In this document: piece after piece, positions 1 through 6,629 of the stretch
How positions within the stretch are numbered: the stretch's first letter is position 1
Layout: the number at the start of each line of letters is the position of its first letter
Source of the DNA: Bordetella parapertussis
GTDB taxonomy: Bacteria; Pseudomonadota; Gammaproteobacteria; Burkholderiales; SG8-39
NCBI GenBank assembly: GCA_945906975.1
Contig: CAMDRY010000081.1
Location: 1 to 9,808, forward strand
Length of the DNA stretch: 9,808 nucleotides
Direction: 5' to 3'
Notes under the pieces: model-generated
The model's input: only the letters and a program-made list of their open reading frames with translations
The model's database searches: none
What the model was told of the DNA's origin: nothing
Position numbers and translations under genes: made by a program

Positions 1-1
1 T

Positions 2-94
2 ATTAGCCAGCGATGGACGATGCCTATTCAGAACTGGAAACAAGCCATGAGTCAGCTTATGATTCACTTTGAAGCACAATTCAACAATGCCTAA
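2..94 (+). CDS. IS256-family (mutator-type) transposase, C-terminal fragment
   Basis: The window opens inside an open frame that ends at TAA 92-94, giving 30 residues. They include RWTMPIQNWKQAMSQLMIHF and then FEAQFNNA. IS256-family transposases (Transposase_mut) characteristically end with a W-x-x-x-I-x-N-W-K block followed by a hydrophobic helix and an F-E motif, and both are visible here. The DDE catalytic residues would lie upstream, outside the window, so activity cannot be judged. Codon use is AT-richer than in the catabolic genes that follow, which fits a mobile element. The match rests on a short stretch but the motif is distinctive. Confidence 0.72.
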   Translation: MSQRWTMPIQNWKQAMSQLMIHFEAQFNNA

Positions 95-105
95 CAAAAT
101 CAAAA

Positions 106-125
106 ACACAAAATCCTGAACACCC
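106..125. repeat. Probable terminal inverted repeat of the IS256-family element
   Basis: Twenty bases, ACACAAAATCCTGAACACCC, begin 12 bases after the transposase stop. Position and base pattern fit the right terminal repeat of an IS256-type element. The partner repeat is not in the window, so this is a call by resemblance. A small inverted repeat, TCAAAG-A-CTTTGA (126-138), abuts it on the outside. Confidence 0.4.
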
Positions 126-197
126 TCAAAGACTTTGAAGGACTTCCTGCCGGATACCCAGAAACCACCCTTGCCAGACGATAAAAAGGAGAAGTAG
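126..197 (+). pseudogene. Possible 3' tail of a gene cut by the IS insertion
   Basis: Directly outside the presumed IS end, one frame stays open to TAG 195-197. It reads about 23 residues, including KTLKDFLPDTQ and the charged end PDDKKEK. It has no start codon, and its lysine-rich end looks like a natural C-terminus. It could be the remains of a gene interrupted by the insertion sequence, or a chance frame in a short spacer. No family is recognised. Confidence 0.2.
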
Positions 198-217
198 GTG
201 CGTTGATGCCCACCTCC

Positions 218-223
218 TATAAT
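218..223 (+). promoter_or_regulatory. Perfect TATAAT -10 box, candidate promoter of the first block
   Basis: TATAAT lies 31 bases before the ATG at 254 and 19 bases before its GGAGG ribosome binding site. Transcription would start near 230. The hexamer 17 bases upstream (TAGGTG, 195-200) is a poor -35 element and no TGn extension is present, so the promoter would be weak or activator-dependent. If used, it excludes the translation starts at 203 and 206. Confidence 0.4.
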
Positions 224-241
224 CCAGTAAATCTCGGAGCC

Positions 242-246
242 GGAGG
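242..246 (+). promoter_or_regulatory. Ribosome binding site GGAGG that decides the start of receptor A
   Basis: A consensus GGAGG sits 7 bases before ATG 254. Other in-frame starts are TTG 203 and ATG 206, which have an AGGAG at 187-191 but 11 and 14 bases away, and ATG 293, which has no clear site. This favours 254. Confidence 0.5.
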
Positions 247-253
247 TCATGTC

Positions 254-1288
254 ATGCGAGTAGTCCTGTGCTTACCCACGCAGACTGCGATCATGAATCG
301 TAACTCCCCCGATCCAACCCGCGTTCCTCGACGGACGATGGGATTGCTATTGACCGCAATTCTTGGAATCCTGTTACCCCTTGCGGCATTGGCGCAGTCT
401 TATCCTCTCAAAACCGTGCGCGTCATCGTGCCGGCCGCCCCTGGAGGAGGCCTGGACCTGATCGCCCGCAACTTTACCCAGAAGCTGCCGCAGTTCTGGG
501 GACAGCAGGCGGTGGTGGAAAACCGCGCCGGCGCGAATTTTATCGTCGGCACCGACGCGGTCGCGAAATCACCGCCGGATGGCTACACGCTGTTGCTGGT
601 GAGCAGCAGCGCATTGACCATCAATCCGCTGGCCTACGCCAATTTGCCTTATCAGGCAAGCGATCTCGCGCCCATCACGCCGGTCACTTCGGGTGTTTTT
701 GTGATGATCTCCAACATGGGAATACCGGCCGCGAACGTGCCGGAGTTTCTTGCACACCTTCGCGCCCATCCTGGCAAATTGAATCACGCCTCCAACAGTG
801 CATCCACGCTCCTTGCCTCGGAGATGTTCAAGTGGATGGCCAAGGTCGACTACGCCGATATCAACTACAAGGGCGGCGCGCTTGCGGCAGCCAGCACCGC
901 CGCGGGTGAGACCCAGTTTGCGATAGTCGACATGGGCAGCGCCACCACCTATTTGAAGTCTTCCAGAGTTCGCGCCCTGGCGGTCACATCTGGCCAGCGC
1001 CGCAAGCTTCAGCCGGATATCCCCACGCTGGCCGAATCGGGCTTGTCGGGATTCAACGTCACGGCGCTCACGTTGGTGATGGCGCCGGCGAAAACCCCCG
1101 CGGACCTGATCGCCAGAATCAATGGCGATCTGCTGCGAATATTGGCGATGCCCGATGTGATCGCGAGAATCGAGGCGAACGGCAGTGAAGTGGCCGCCAG
1201 TTCCCCCGAGGACGCCTCGAGGATGTTGCGCATGGAGACCGAGCAGTGGGCACGCCTTGTGCGCGAACGCAATATCAAGCTGCAATAA
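254..1288 (+). CDS. Bug/TctC-family tripartite tricarboxylate transporter substrate-binding protein (receptor A)
   Basis: A periplasmic solute receptor of 344 residues that would capture a small organic acid, most likely a carboxylate, for a TctA/TctB-type permease or for sensing. Seen: a long N-terminal extension with an RR pair, a hydrophobic stretch (GLLLTAILGILLPLAALA) and a signal peptidase site before QSYPLK. The Bug hallmarks follow: VRVIVPAAPGGGLDLIAR (first ligand loop), VVENRAGANF, then PDGYTLL. The C-terminal helix ends ARLVRERNIKLQ. Mature length of about 297 residues is normal for the family. Start 254 is chosen for its GGAGG; ATG 293 or ATG 338 would give a shorter, more typical signal peptide. 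Rieske A follows after about 66 bases, probably in the same transcript. No membrane subunits are nearby, which is common for these orphan receptors. The family is secure and the ligand unknown. Confidence 0.9.
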   Translation: MRVVLCLPTQTAIMNRNSPDPTRVPRRTMGLLLTAILGILLPLAALAQSYPLKTVRVIVPAAPGGGLDLIARNFTQKLPQFWGQQAVVENRAGANFIVGTDAVAKSPPDGYTLLLVSSSALTINPLAYANLPYQASDLAPITPVTSGVFVMISNMGIPAANVPEFLAHLRAHPGKLNHASNSASTLLASEMFKWMAKVDYADINYKGGALAAASTAAGETQFAIVDMGSATTYLKSSRVRALAVTSGQRRKLQPDIPTLAESGLSGFNVTALTLVMAPAKTPADLIARINGDLLRILAMPDVIARIEANGSEVAASSPEDASRMLRMETEQWARLVRERNIKLQ

Positions 1289-1354
1289 TCGACACTTCAC
1301 GCGAATGGTTGGTAAAGCCTGGCCATCGCAGAATTGAAAAGCGAGGATCTGATG

Positions 1355-2575
1355 ATGAGCACCAGAAAGGCAAGCCCCAAGAAAGACGTCTTGCAACTCC
1401 TGCCGCAAACTTCGGCCGGCACGCCCATGGGCACGCTGCTGCGCAGTTTCTGGCAGCCAGTGGCCATTGCCGCCGAACTGGAGAAAGGCCGCGCCAAACC
1501 GCTGCGTGTCATGGGCGAAGATTTGACTCTGTACCGCGGTGAAAGCGGCAAGGCCTTCCTGGTGGGGGGCCGTTGCGCCCATCGCTGCGTGGTGATGCAC
1601 ACCGGATGGGTGGAAAAAGACGATATCCGCTGCATGTACCACGGCTGGAAATACAACGGTTCGGGTCAATGCATCGAGCAGCCTGCGGAGAAACGCCCGC
1701 GGCCGGAGCTGGTGAAGATAGAAGGCTATCCGGTGCATGAGTACGCCGGCCTGATATTCGCCTATATGGGAGAGGGGCCCGCGCCGGTGTTTCAGTTGCC
1801 GCGCAAGGATTTTCTCGAGGCCCCGGGCCGCATGCATTTTGCGCGCATGCAGGTGTGGGATTGCAACTGGTTTCAGCAGATCGAAAATTCGCTCGACTCA
1901 TCGCACCTGTCGTTCGTGCATGTCTGGGGCGCGATGAGTCGGTTCGGCGAGGAAATTACCACGCGCATTCCGGATCTTGCGTTTTTCGAAACTCCGTCGG
2001 GCCTGCGCCAGGTGGCCACGCGCGGCAAAGACAATGTGCGCATCAGCAACTGGACTTTTCCCAACAACAATCACATCCGCTCGCCTGGCCCCGCGAAGAC
2101 CGATCCCTGGGCCGACAGCACGGTCTATGCCGTGCCCATGGACGACGAGCGCACCTGGCGGTTCACGGTGACCACGGTGCCATCGACCACGCCCGAGAAC
2201 GATGCGCGCATCCGCGCCGACCGGACCATTGTTTTCGATCCCTCGGATTACTACGAGGATTTGTTTTTCAAAAGAAAAGTCCCCGACTTCGGCCCTTCCA
2301 TGCTGCTCACCACGCAGGACTATGTGGCGGTGCGCGGGCAGGGCGTGATCGTCGATCGTTCCAGGGAACGGCTGGCGCAGTCGGATGCGGGCATAGCCAT
2401 GCTGAGACGACTATTCCTGCGCGAGCTCGATGCGATACAGAAGGGCAAGCCGACCAAGCAATGGCTTCGGCTCGAAAAAGACCCGGAGATGCCGATCCAG
2501 AAGCCCGATACCGACCGCGAGCGATCAAGCGTGGATTTCATTCCGGCCGAACTCCGCGCGAAGATCACCACATGA
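1355..2575 (+). CDS. Rieske [2Fe-2S] aromatic ring-hydroxylating oxygenase, alpha subunit, phthalate 4,5-dioxygenase-like (Rieske A)
   Basis: The cytoplasmic terminal oxygenase of a non-haem iron system that uses O2 and electrons from a separate reductase to hydroxylate or O-demethylate an aromatic or related substrate. Seen in the 406-residue protein: the Rieske cluster ligands C74-x-H76 (RCAHR) and C93-x-x-H96 (CMYHGW); then the catalytic domain with DCNWFQQIENSLD, bridging D181, iron ligands H184 and H189 (HLSFVH), and probable third ligand D322 in TTQDYVAVRGQG. The block QDYVAVRGQG, DRSRERL and SDAGIAMLRR is typical of group I oxygenases such as phthalate dioxygenase and vanillate demethylase. 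GAGGA at 1343-1347 is 7 bases from ATG 1355; ATG 1352 and TTG 1334 are alternatives. The stop overlaps the next start as ATGA. All metal ligands are intact. No reductase is present and the substrate is unknown. Confidence 0.92.
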   Translation: MSTRKASPKKDVLQLLPQTSAGTPMGTLLRSFWQPVAIAAELEKGRAKPLRVMGEDLTLYRGESGKAFLVGGRCAHRCVVMHTGWVEKDDIRCMYHGWKYNGSGQCIEQPAEKRPRPELVKIEGYPVHEYAGLIFAYMGEGPAPVFQLPRKDFLEAPGRMHFARMQVWDCNWFQQIENSLDSSHLSFVHVWGAMSRFGEEITTRIPDLAFFETPSGLRQVATRGKDNVRISNWTFPNNNHIRSPGPAKTDPWADSTVYAVPMDDERTWRFTVTTVPSTTPENDARIRADRTIVFDPSDYYEDLFFKRKVPDFGPSMLLTTQDYVAVRGQGVIVDRSRERLAQSDAGIAMLRRLFLRELDAIQKGKPTKQWLRLEKDPEMPIQKPDTDRERSSVDFIPAELRAKITT

Positions 2576-3594
2576 GCGTCGCGCAGGAATTGGCGAGGAT
2601 CATCGAAAAGTTCCCGCCGTTGTTATCCGGGAAAGTCCTCTTGCTGACGATCGCCATCGGCGCGGGATGCCTTGCGATCCCCGTCCAGGCACAGTCCTTC
2701 CCAGTGAAGCCGGTGCGGCTGATTGTTCCCGCGGCCCCGGGCGGCGGCGTGGACTTCAGCGCGCGCAACTTCGCACCGGAATTGTCCAAACTGTGGGGCC
2801 AGCAGGTCATTATCGAAAACCGCGCGGGCGCGAATTTTGTCGTTGGCACCGAAGCCGCGTCGCGCGCCGCGCCGGATGGCTATACCTTGCTGATCGTCTC
2901 CTCGGGTGCGATCACCATGAATCCGTTGGTCTACGCGAGTCTGCCGTATAACGCGCAGGAACTCGCGCCGGTGATGCTGGTGAGCGCGGGAACCTTCGTG
3001 CTGCTGGTCAATGGCAGCCTGCCTGCGAATAACTTCCAGGAGTTTCTCAGCTTTTTGCGATCCAATCCGGGCAAACCGTTTCACGCCTCGAACAGCCCGA
3101 GCACCATCCTGCTCTCCGAGTTGTTCAAATCGATCGCAAAAGTCGACTATGCCGATATCAATTACAAGGGCGGCGTGATGGCCGCGGCGGCCACCGGCAC
3201 CGGAGAAACCCAGTTCGCCATCGTCGACATCGGCAGCGCCACCGCGACCATGCGCAGCGGCCGCGCCAGGGTACTGGCGGTCACCACGCCGTATCGCTCC
3301 AAGGCCTTGCCCGAGGTGCCCACGTTCGCGGAAGCGGGCGTGCCGGGCTATGCGAGCAGCAACTGGATTGCGCTGTTCGCGCCCGCAAAGACGCCTCCCG
3401 AGATCATTGCAAAGATCAACCTTGATCTTCAGAAAGTGCTGGCCGACCCGCAGGTGGCGGCAAAATTCGCGAACCTGGGCAGCGACGTCATCGCAAGCTC
3501 GGTGGACGAGGCGGTCAAGTCCCTGCGCGCCGACGCCGAAAAATGGGCGCGTCTGGTGAAGGAGCGCAAGATCCGGTTTCAGGAGGGCAGCTAG
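2572..3594 (+). CDS. Bug/TctC-family tripartite tricarboxylate transporter substrate-binding protein (receptor B)
   Basis: A periplasmic solute receptor of 340 residues and close paralogue of receptors A and C. ATG 2572 overlaps the Rieske A stop (ATGA), so translation is probably coupled. The same frame is open far upstream, but that part only shadows Rieske A. Seen: a long 20-residue n-region ending SGK, hydrophobic core VLLLTIAIGAGCLAIPVQA, probable cleavage after A40, then SFPVKPVRLIVPAAPGGGVD (ligand loop), IIENRAGANFVVGTEA and PDGYTLLIVSS. The segment ASNSPSTILLSELFKSIAKV plus DYADINYKGG is nearly the same in receptors A and C, suggesting a similar ligand. The C-terminus, WARLVKERKIRFQEGS, is a few residues longer than in A and C. 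A 254-base gap follows, so this probably closes the first operon. The family is secure and the ligand unknown. Confidence 0.92.
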   Translation: MSVAQELARIIEKFPPLLSGKVLLLTIAIGAGCLAIPVQAQSFPVKPVRLIVPAAPGGGVDFSARNFAPELSKLWGQQVIIENRAGANFVVGTEAASRAAPDGYTLLIVSSGAITMNPLVYASLPYNAQELAPVMLVSAGTFVLLVNGSLPANNFQEFLSFLRSNPGKPFHASNSPSTILLSELFKSIAKVDYADINYKGGVMAAAATGTGETQFAIVDIGSATATMRSGRARVLAVTTPYRSKALPEVPTFAEAGVPGYASSNWIALFAPAKTPPEIIAKINLDLQKVLADPQVAAKFANLGSDVIASSVDEAVKSLRADAEKWARLVKERKIRFQEGS

Positions 3595-3800
3595 ACCGGC
3601 CGTTAACCATTAAATCCGGAATCGGCATCGCCAAACCCACCGGATTGACCATAATCGGCAACTGTGCGCTTTTCAAATATACAAAACATGACCAATTCGA
3701 GAATTTTAGCTCCCTCCAAAAGTTCAGCTCGGGTTTGATGTGACTATCAGTCTCGCTATCCACCATTCCCACCACACCAATTTGCCAAAAGGGCGAACGA

Positions 3801-3806
3801 TATATT
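3801..3806 (+). promoter_or_regulatory. Weak -10 candidate (TATATT) before Rieske B
   Basis: TATATT matches five of six consensus bases and would start transcription near 3813, just ahead of the ribosome binding site. The best upstream -35-like hexamer, TTGCCA at 3782-3787, is only 13 bases away, so a standard sigma-70 promoter is doubtful. It is given only as the best candidate in the gap. Confidence 0.18.
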
Positions 3807-3816
3807 GACCTGAGGA

Positions 3817-3840
3817 AATCGGAGAGGCGACAATCGGAGA
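3817..3840 (+). repeat. Nine-base direct repeat carrying a duplicated ribosome binding site
   Basis: AATCGGAGA occurs at 3817-3825 and again at 3832-3840, exactly 15 bases apart. Each copy carries GGAGA. The second lies 8 bases before ATG 3849; the first is 14 bases before ATG 3840. The second copy's last base is also the A of ATG 3840, which argues for 3849 as the start. Confidence 0.55.
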
Positions 3841-3848
3841 TGGACACA

Positions 3849-5018
3849 ATGAACACCAACGACAATCTAGACCTGCTGCACCAGACTGGGCCGGGCACTT
3901 TGATGGGCCGTCTGCTTCGCTGCTTCTGGCAACCGGTGGCCACCTCGGCATCGGTGGCCCCGGGCAAGGCGCGCGGTATTCGTATTCTTTGCGAAGATTT
4001 GACTGTGTATCGCGGAGAGAGCGGTGCCGCGCATCTGGTGGGTGGGCGCTGCGCGCATCGCGGCACGGCATTGCACACCGGCTGGGTGGAAGGCGACGAT
4101 CTACGCTGCATGTATCACGGCTGGCGCTACGATAGCGCCGGCCTTTGCGTGGAGATTCCGGCCGAGCCGAAGGCGCGCGAACGCCCGCTTCGCGTCGCCG
4201 GGTACCCGGTGCACGAATACTCGGGGCTAATATTTGCTTACATGGGCGAAGGCGCGCCACCTGAATTCAAACTACCGCGCAAACACATGCTCGAAGAACC
4301 TGGTCGCCATATTGTCAATATCGAACAAGCCTGGGATTGCAATTGGTTTCAGCAGATTGAAAACTCATTGGATGCGGTGCACGTGAGTTTCGTGCATACA
4401 TGGGGCAAATCAACCCGCTTCGATCAGGGCATCACCACTTCGATTCCCACGCTCTCTTTTGAGGAGACCTGTTCCGGCGTGCGCCAGTACGCCACGCGCT
4501 CCAAGGACAACGTGCGCGTGAGCGACTGGACTTTTCCCAATAACAACCACGTGTTGATGCCCGGCCCGCAAAAAGGCGACCCGTGGTCGAATGTCACCAT
4601 TTGGCGAGTACCGATTGACGACCACCGCACCATGCGTTTTGCAATTTCCTCGTATCACAGCACCATGGGCGAGGAAGCCCGCCTGCTACGTGAAGGCCAC
4701 GACTTTGCCTACAACCCGGCCGACGATTTCGACATGATTGTCAATCGACACGAATTGCCCGCGGTCAGCGACGCGCAAATGATCGCGGTGCAGGATTACG
4801 CGGCGGTGCGCGGCCAGGGCACGATCGCCAATCGCCTCGGAGAAAATCTATCTTTATCGGATGCGGGCATCCTGTTCGTGCGAAAGATCTTTATGCGTGA
4901 GATGGACGCCATCCGATTAGGCCAGCCCACCAAAGCCTGGACGCCGCTGGAAGAAAAATACGAACTGCCTGTCCCCGCCGCCGAGGGGCAGGCCGCACCA
5001 GGAGCAAAGCCGCAATGA
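3849..5018 (+). CDS. Rieske [2Fe-2S] aromatic ring-hydroxylating oxygenase, alpha subunit, phthalate 4,5-dioxygenase-like (Rieske B)
   Basis: A second terminal oxygenase, 389 residues, clearly paralogous to Rieske A along its length. Seen: the N-terminal TLMGRLLRCFWQPVA block, Rieske ligands C68-x-H70 (RCAHR) and C87-x-x-H90 (CMYHGW), the DCNWFQQIENSLD block with D175, iron ligands H178 and H183 (HVSFVH), and third ligand D316 in VQDYAAVRGQG. The block WTFPNNNH is shared with Rieske A. All catalytic residues are kept, so both copies should be active. They differ mostly in the C-terminal half and tail, where substrate preference could have diverged. Start 3849 has GGAGA 8 bases upstream; ATG 3840 would add three residues. 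The gene overlaps the ThDP enzyme by ATGA, implying a shared transcript and probably consecutive pathway steps. The substrate and the required reductase are unknown. Confidence 0.92.
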   Translation: MNTNDNLDLLHQTGPGTLMGRLLRCFWQPVATSASVAPGKARGIRILCEDLTVYRGESGAAHLVGGRCAHRGTALHTGWVEGDDLRCMYHGWRYDSAGLCVEIPAEPKARERPLRVAGYPVHEYSGLIFAYMGEGAPPEFKLPRKHMLEEPGRHIVNIEQAWDCNWFQQIENSLDAVHVSFVHTWGKSTRFDQGITTSIPTLSFEETCSGVRQYATRSKDNVRVSDWTFPNNNHVLMPGPQKGDPWSNVTIWRVPIDDHRTMRFAISSYHSTMGEEARLLREGHDFAYNPADDFDMIVNRHELPAVSDAQMIAVQDYAAVRGQGTIANRLGENLSLSDAGILFVRKIFMREMDAIRLGQPTKAWTPLEEKYELPVPAAEGQAAPGAKPQ

Positions 5019-6628
5019 TTCTCACCGATGCCATCGCCCAGATTTTGAAAATAGAAGGGGTGGAACAAATCCTGTGTTACCCACGCCACGCACTCATTGA
5101 CCCTTGTGCCAAGCTCGGAATGCGTCCCTACGTATGCCGTCAGGAGCGCGTCGGCATTGGCATGGCCGATGGCATTAGCCGCTCGACCAACGGCCGCCAG
5201 ATAGGCGTGTTTCTAATGCAAGGCGGCGCGGGCATCGAGAATGGTTTCGGTGGCGTTGCGCAAGTGTTTGGCGACAACGTACCGGTGCTAATCCTGCCCA
5301 CTGGTCCAGTCGGGCGCAATCACACTACGCCGCACTTTCAGGGCGTAAAGAACTTTGCCAACATCACCAAGTGGGTAACTGATATTGACAAACCTAATCG
5401 TATCGCCGAGATCATGCGCCGCGCATTTCATAACTTGCGCAATGGCAAGCCCGGCCCGGTGATGGTGGAGTTGCAAAGCGAATTTCTCAATGCGGAAATT
5501 GGCGAACTTGACTATGCGCCGGTGAAGCGCGTGCGCTCCGGCCCTGACCCCGCGGATGTCAAGACCGTGGCCGATTTGTTGTTAAAGGCCGAACGCCCGG
5601 TGATTCACGCCGGGCAAGGCGTGATGTATGGCGAAGCCACGGCGGAGTTGGTAAAACTTGCCGAGCTTTTGCAAATACCGGTGATGACCACCAACACCGG
5701 CAAAAGCGCCTTTCCCGAACACCATCCCCTGGCGCTAGGGGCTTCGACGGGCTCGGCACCCAAGGCGGTGTTTCATTTTCTCAAAAAAGCCGATCTCATC
5801 GTCGGCATTGGCGCAAGTTTCGCCATCAACCCCTGGACACCGAAAATTCCGCCGGGAAAGAAAATCGTACATATCACCAACGATGTCGGCGATATGTTCA
5901 AAGAGCGCGCCAATGTGGCCGCGATCCTGGGTGACGCGAAGCTTGTATTGCAGGCGTTAATCGACGAAATTGGATCGCGCAAGGGTAAAGCCGCCAATAC
6001 CGCCGCCGAGATCCGTGCAGTGCGCGAGGAATGGCTCGCCGAATGGATGCCGGATTTGACTTCGTCCGAGGTGCCGATCAATCAGTTCCGCATCATTCAT
6101 GACATCATGAACAATGTGGATCGGGAGAACACCATCGTTACGCACGAAGCAGGCAGCCCACGCGAGCAATTGGTGACCTTTTGGGAATCGCGCGCACCGC
6201 GTGGTTATCTCGGTTGGGGCAAATCCACGCAACTGGGGCATGGCCTGGGGCTCATCATGGGCGCGAAGATTGCCAATCCCGGAAAACTATGCATGAATTT
6301 CATGGGCGATGCCTCCATCGGTCAGGTGGGCATGGACATCGAAACCGCGGTGCGTAGCCGCCTTGGCATCATTACTACCGTATTCAACAACGGCATCATG
6401 GCGGGCGAAGTCGATTCCATGCCCTACGCCACCGAGAAGTTCGGCGCCTCGGACTTCACCGGCAACTACAGCGAAGTCGCCAAGGGCCTGGGCGCATGGT
6501 CGCGGCGTATCGACAAGCCGGAGGCCTACCTGCCCGCATTTCGCGAGGCGCAGGAAGCGGCGAAAGCGGGCCAGCCGGCGCTGATCGAAGTGATGTCGAA
6601 ACAAAACCATAAGTTTTCGCGCTATTGA
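5015..6628 (+). CDS. Thiamine-diphosphate-requiring enzyme of the acetolactate synthase/benzoylformate decarboxylase superfamily
   Basis: A 537-residue cytoplasmic ThDP enzyme. Such proteins cleave or form a carbon-carbon bond next to a keto group, for example decarboxylating a 2-oxo acid. Three domains are visible: pyrimidine-binding (about 1-165) with the probable activating glutamate E44 in CRQERVGIGMADG; a central domain (about 180-315); and the pyrophosphate-binding domain (about 350-530) with the GD...NN motif, G431-D432 (GDASIG) to N458-N459 (FNNG). Length is normal. The usual GxPG after the first strand is replaced by CYPRHALID, and RQER replaces RHEQ, which fits the poorly characterised subgroup often called thiamine pyrophosphate-requiring protein rather than true acetolactate synthase. 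The start overlaps the Rieske B stop (ATGA), with AGGAG at 5000-5004. Receptor C follows after one base. The superfamily is firm and the reaction unknown. Confidence 0.9.
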   Translation: MILTDAIAQILKIEGVEQILCYPRHALIDPCAKLGMRPYVCRQERVGIGMADGISRSTNGRQIGVFLMQGGAGIENGFGGVAQVFGDNVPVLILPTGPVGRNHTTPHFQGVKNFANITKWVTDIDKPNRIAEIMRRAFHNLRNGKPGPVMVELQSEFLNAEIGELDYAPVKRVRSGPDPADVKTVADLLLKAERPVIHAGQGVMYGEATAELVKLAELLQIPVMTTNTGKSAFPEHHPLALGASTGSAPKAVFHFLKKADLIVGIGASFAINPWTPKIPPGKKIVHITNDVGDMFKERANVAAILGDAKLVLQALIDEIGSRKGKAANTAAEIRAVREEWLAEWMPDLTSSEVPINQFRIIHDIMNNVDRENTIVTHEAGSPREQLVTFWESRAPRGYLGWGKSTQLGHGLGLIMGAKIANPGKLCMNFMGDASIGQVGMDIETAVRSRLGIITTVFNNGIMAGEVDSMPYATEKFGASDFTGNYSEVAKGLGAWSRRIDKPEAYLPAFREAQEAAKAGQPALIEVMSKQNHKFSRY

Positions 6629-6629
6629 T

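Larger units (their letters stand above)
1..127 (+). mobile_element. Right-hand end of an IS256-family insertion sequence (partial)
   Basis: The segment contains the transposase C-terminus (stop at 92-94) and then about 30 AT-rich bases ending in a sequence that reads, on the opposite strand, GGGTGTTCAGGATTTTGTGT. That resembles the terminal inverted repeats of IS256-family elements, which usually lie just beyond the transposase stop. The outer edge is placed at about 125-127 by this resemblance only. The left end and the target duplication are outside the window, so neither the exact boundary nor the integrity of the element can be confirmed. Confidence 0.55.
3595..3848. other. AT-richer intergenic gap between the first and second blocks
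   Basis: No gene is supported here. The gap is visibly richer in A and T than its neighbours, as expected for a control region. It contains TTGACC at 3645-3650 with no properly spaced -10, TATATT at 3801-3806, and a nine-base direct repeat just before the next gene. I see no convincing hairpin terminator after receptor B. Confidence 0.5.

Noticed and set aside
569..1837. A 422-codon open frame on the minus strand across receptor A and Rieske A
   Set aside because: It runs antisense to two well-supported genes and its protein has no recognisable motif; its length reflects biased codon use in the sense genes.
1855..2571. The upstream 239 codons of the open frame that ends as receptor B, suggesting a longer fusion protein
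   Set aside because: This part overlaps the Rieske A catalytic domain in another frame and reads as arginine- and histidine-rich shadow sequence. The receptor signal peptide starts properly at 2572.
3560..3640. Terminator after receptor B
   Set aside because: I found no stable stem followed by a T-run; GACCGGCCGTTAAC offers only a short GC palindrome.
3645..3650. TTGACC as a -35 box in the gap before Rieske B
   Set aside because: No -10-like hexamer occurs at 16-18 bases; the nearest candidate, TATACA at 3678-3683, is 27 bases away.
3515..4260. Two overlapping minus-strand open frames across the gap before Rieske B
   Set aside because: They mostly shadow Rieske B and lack recognisable motifs. 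The gap itself shows no coding signature.
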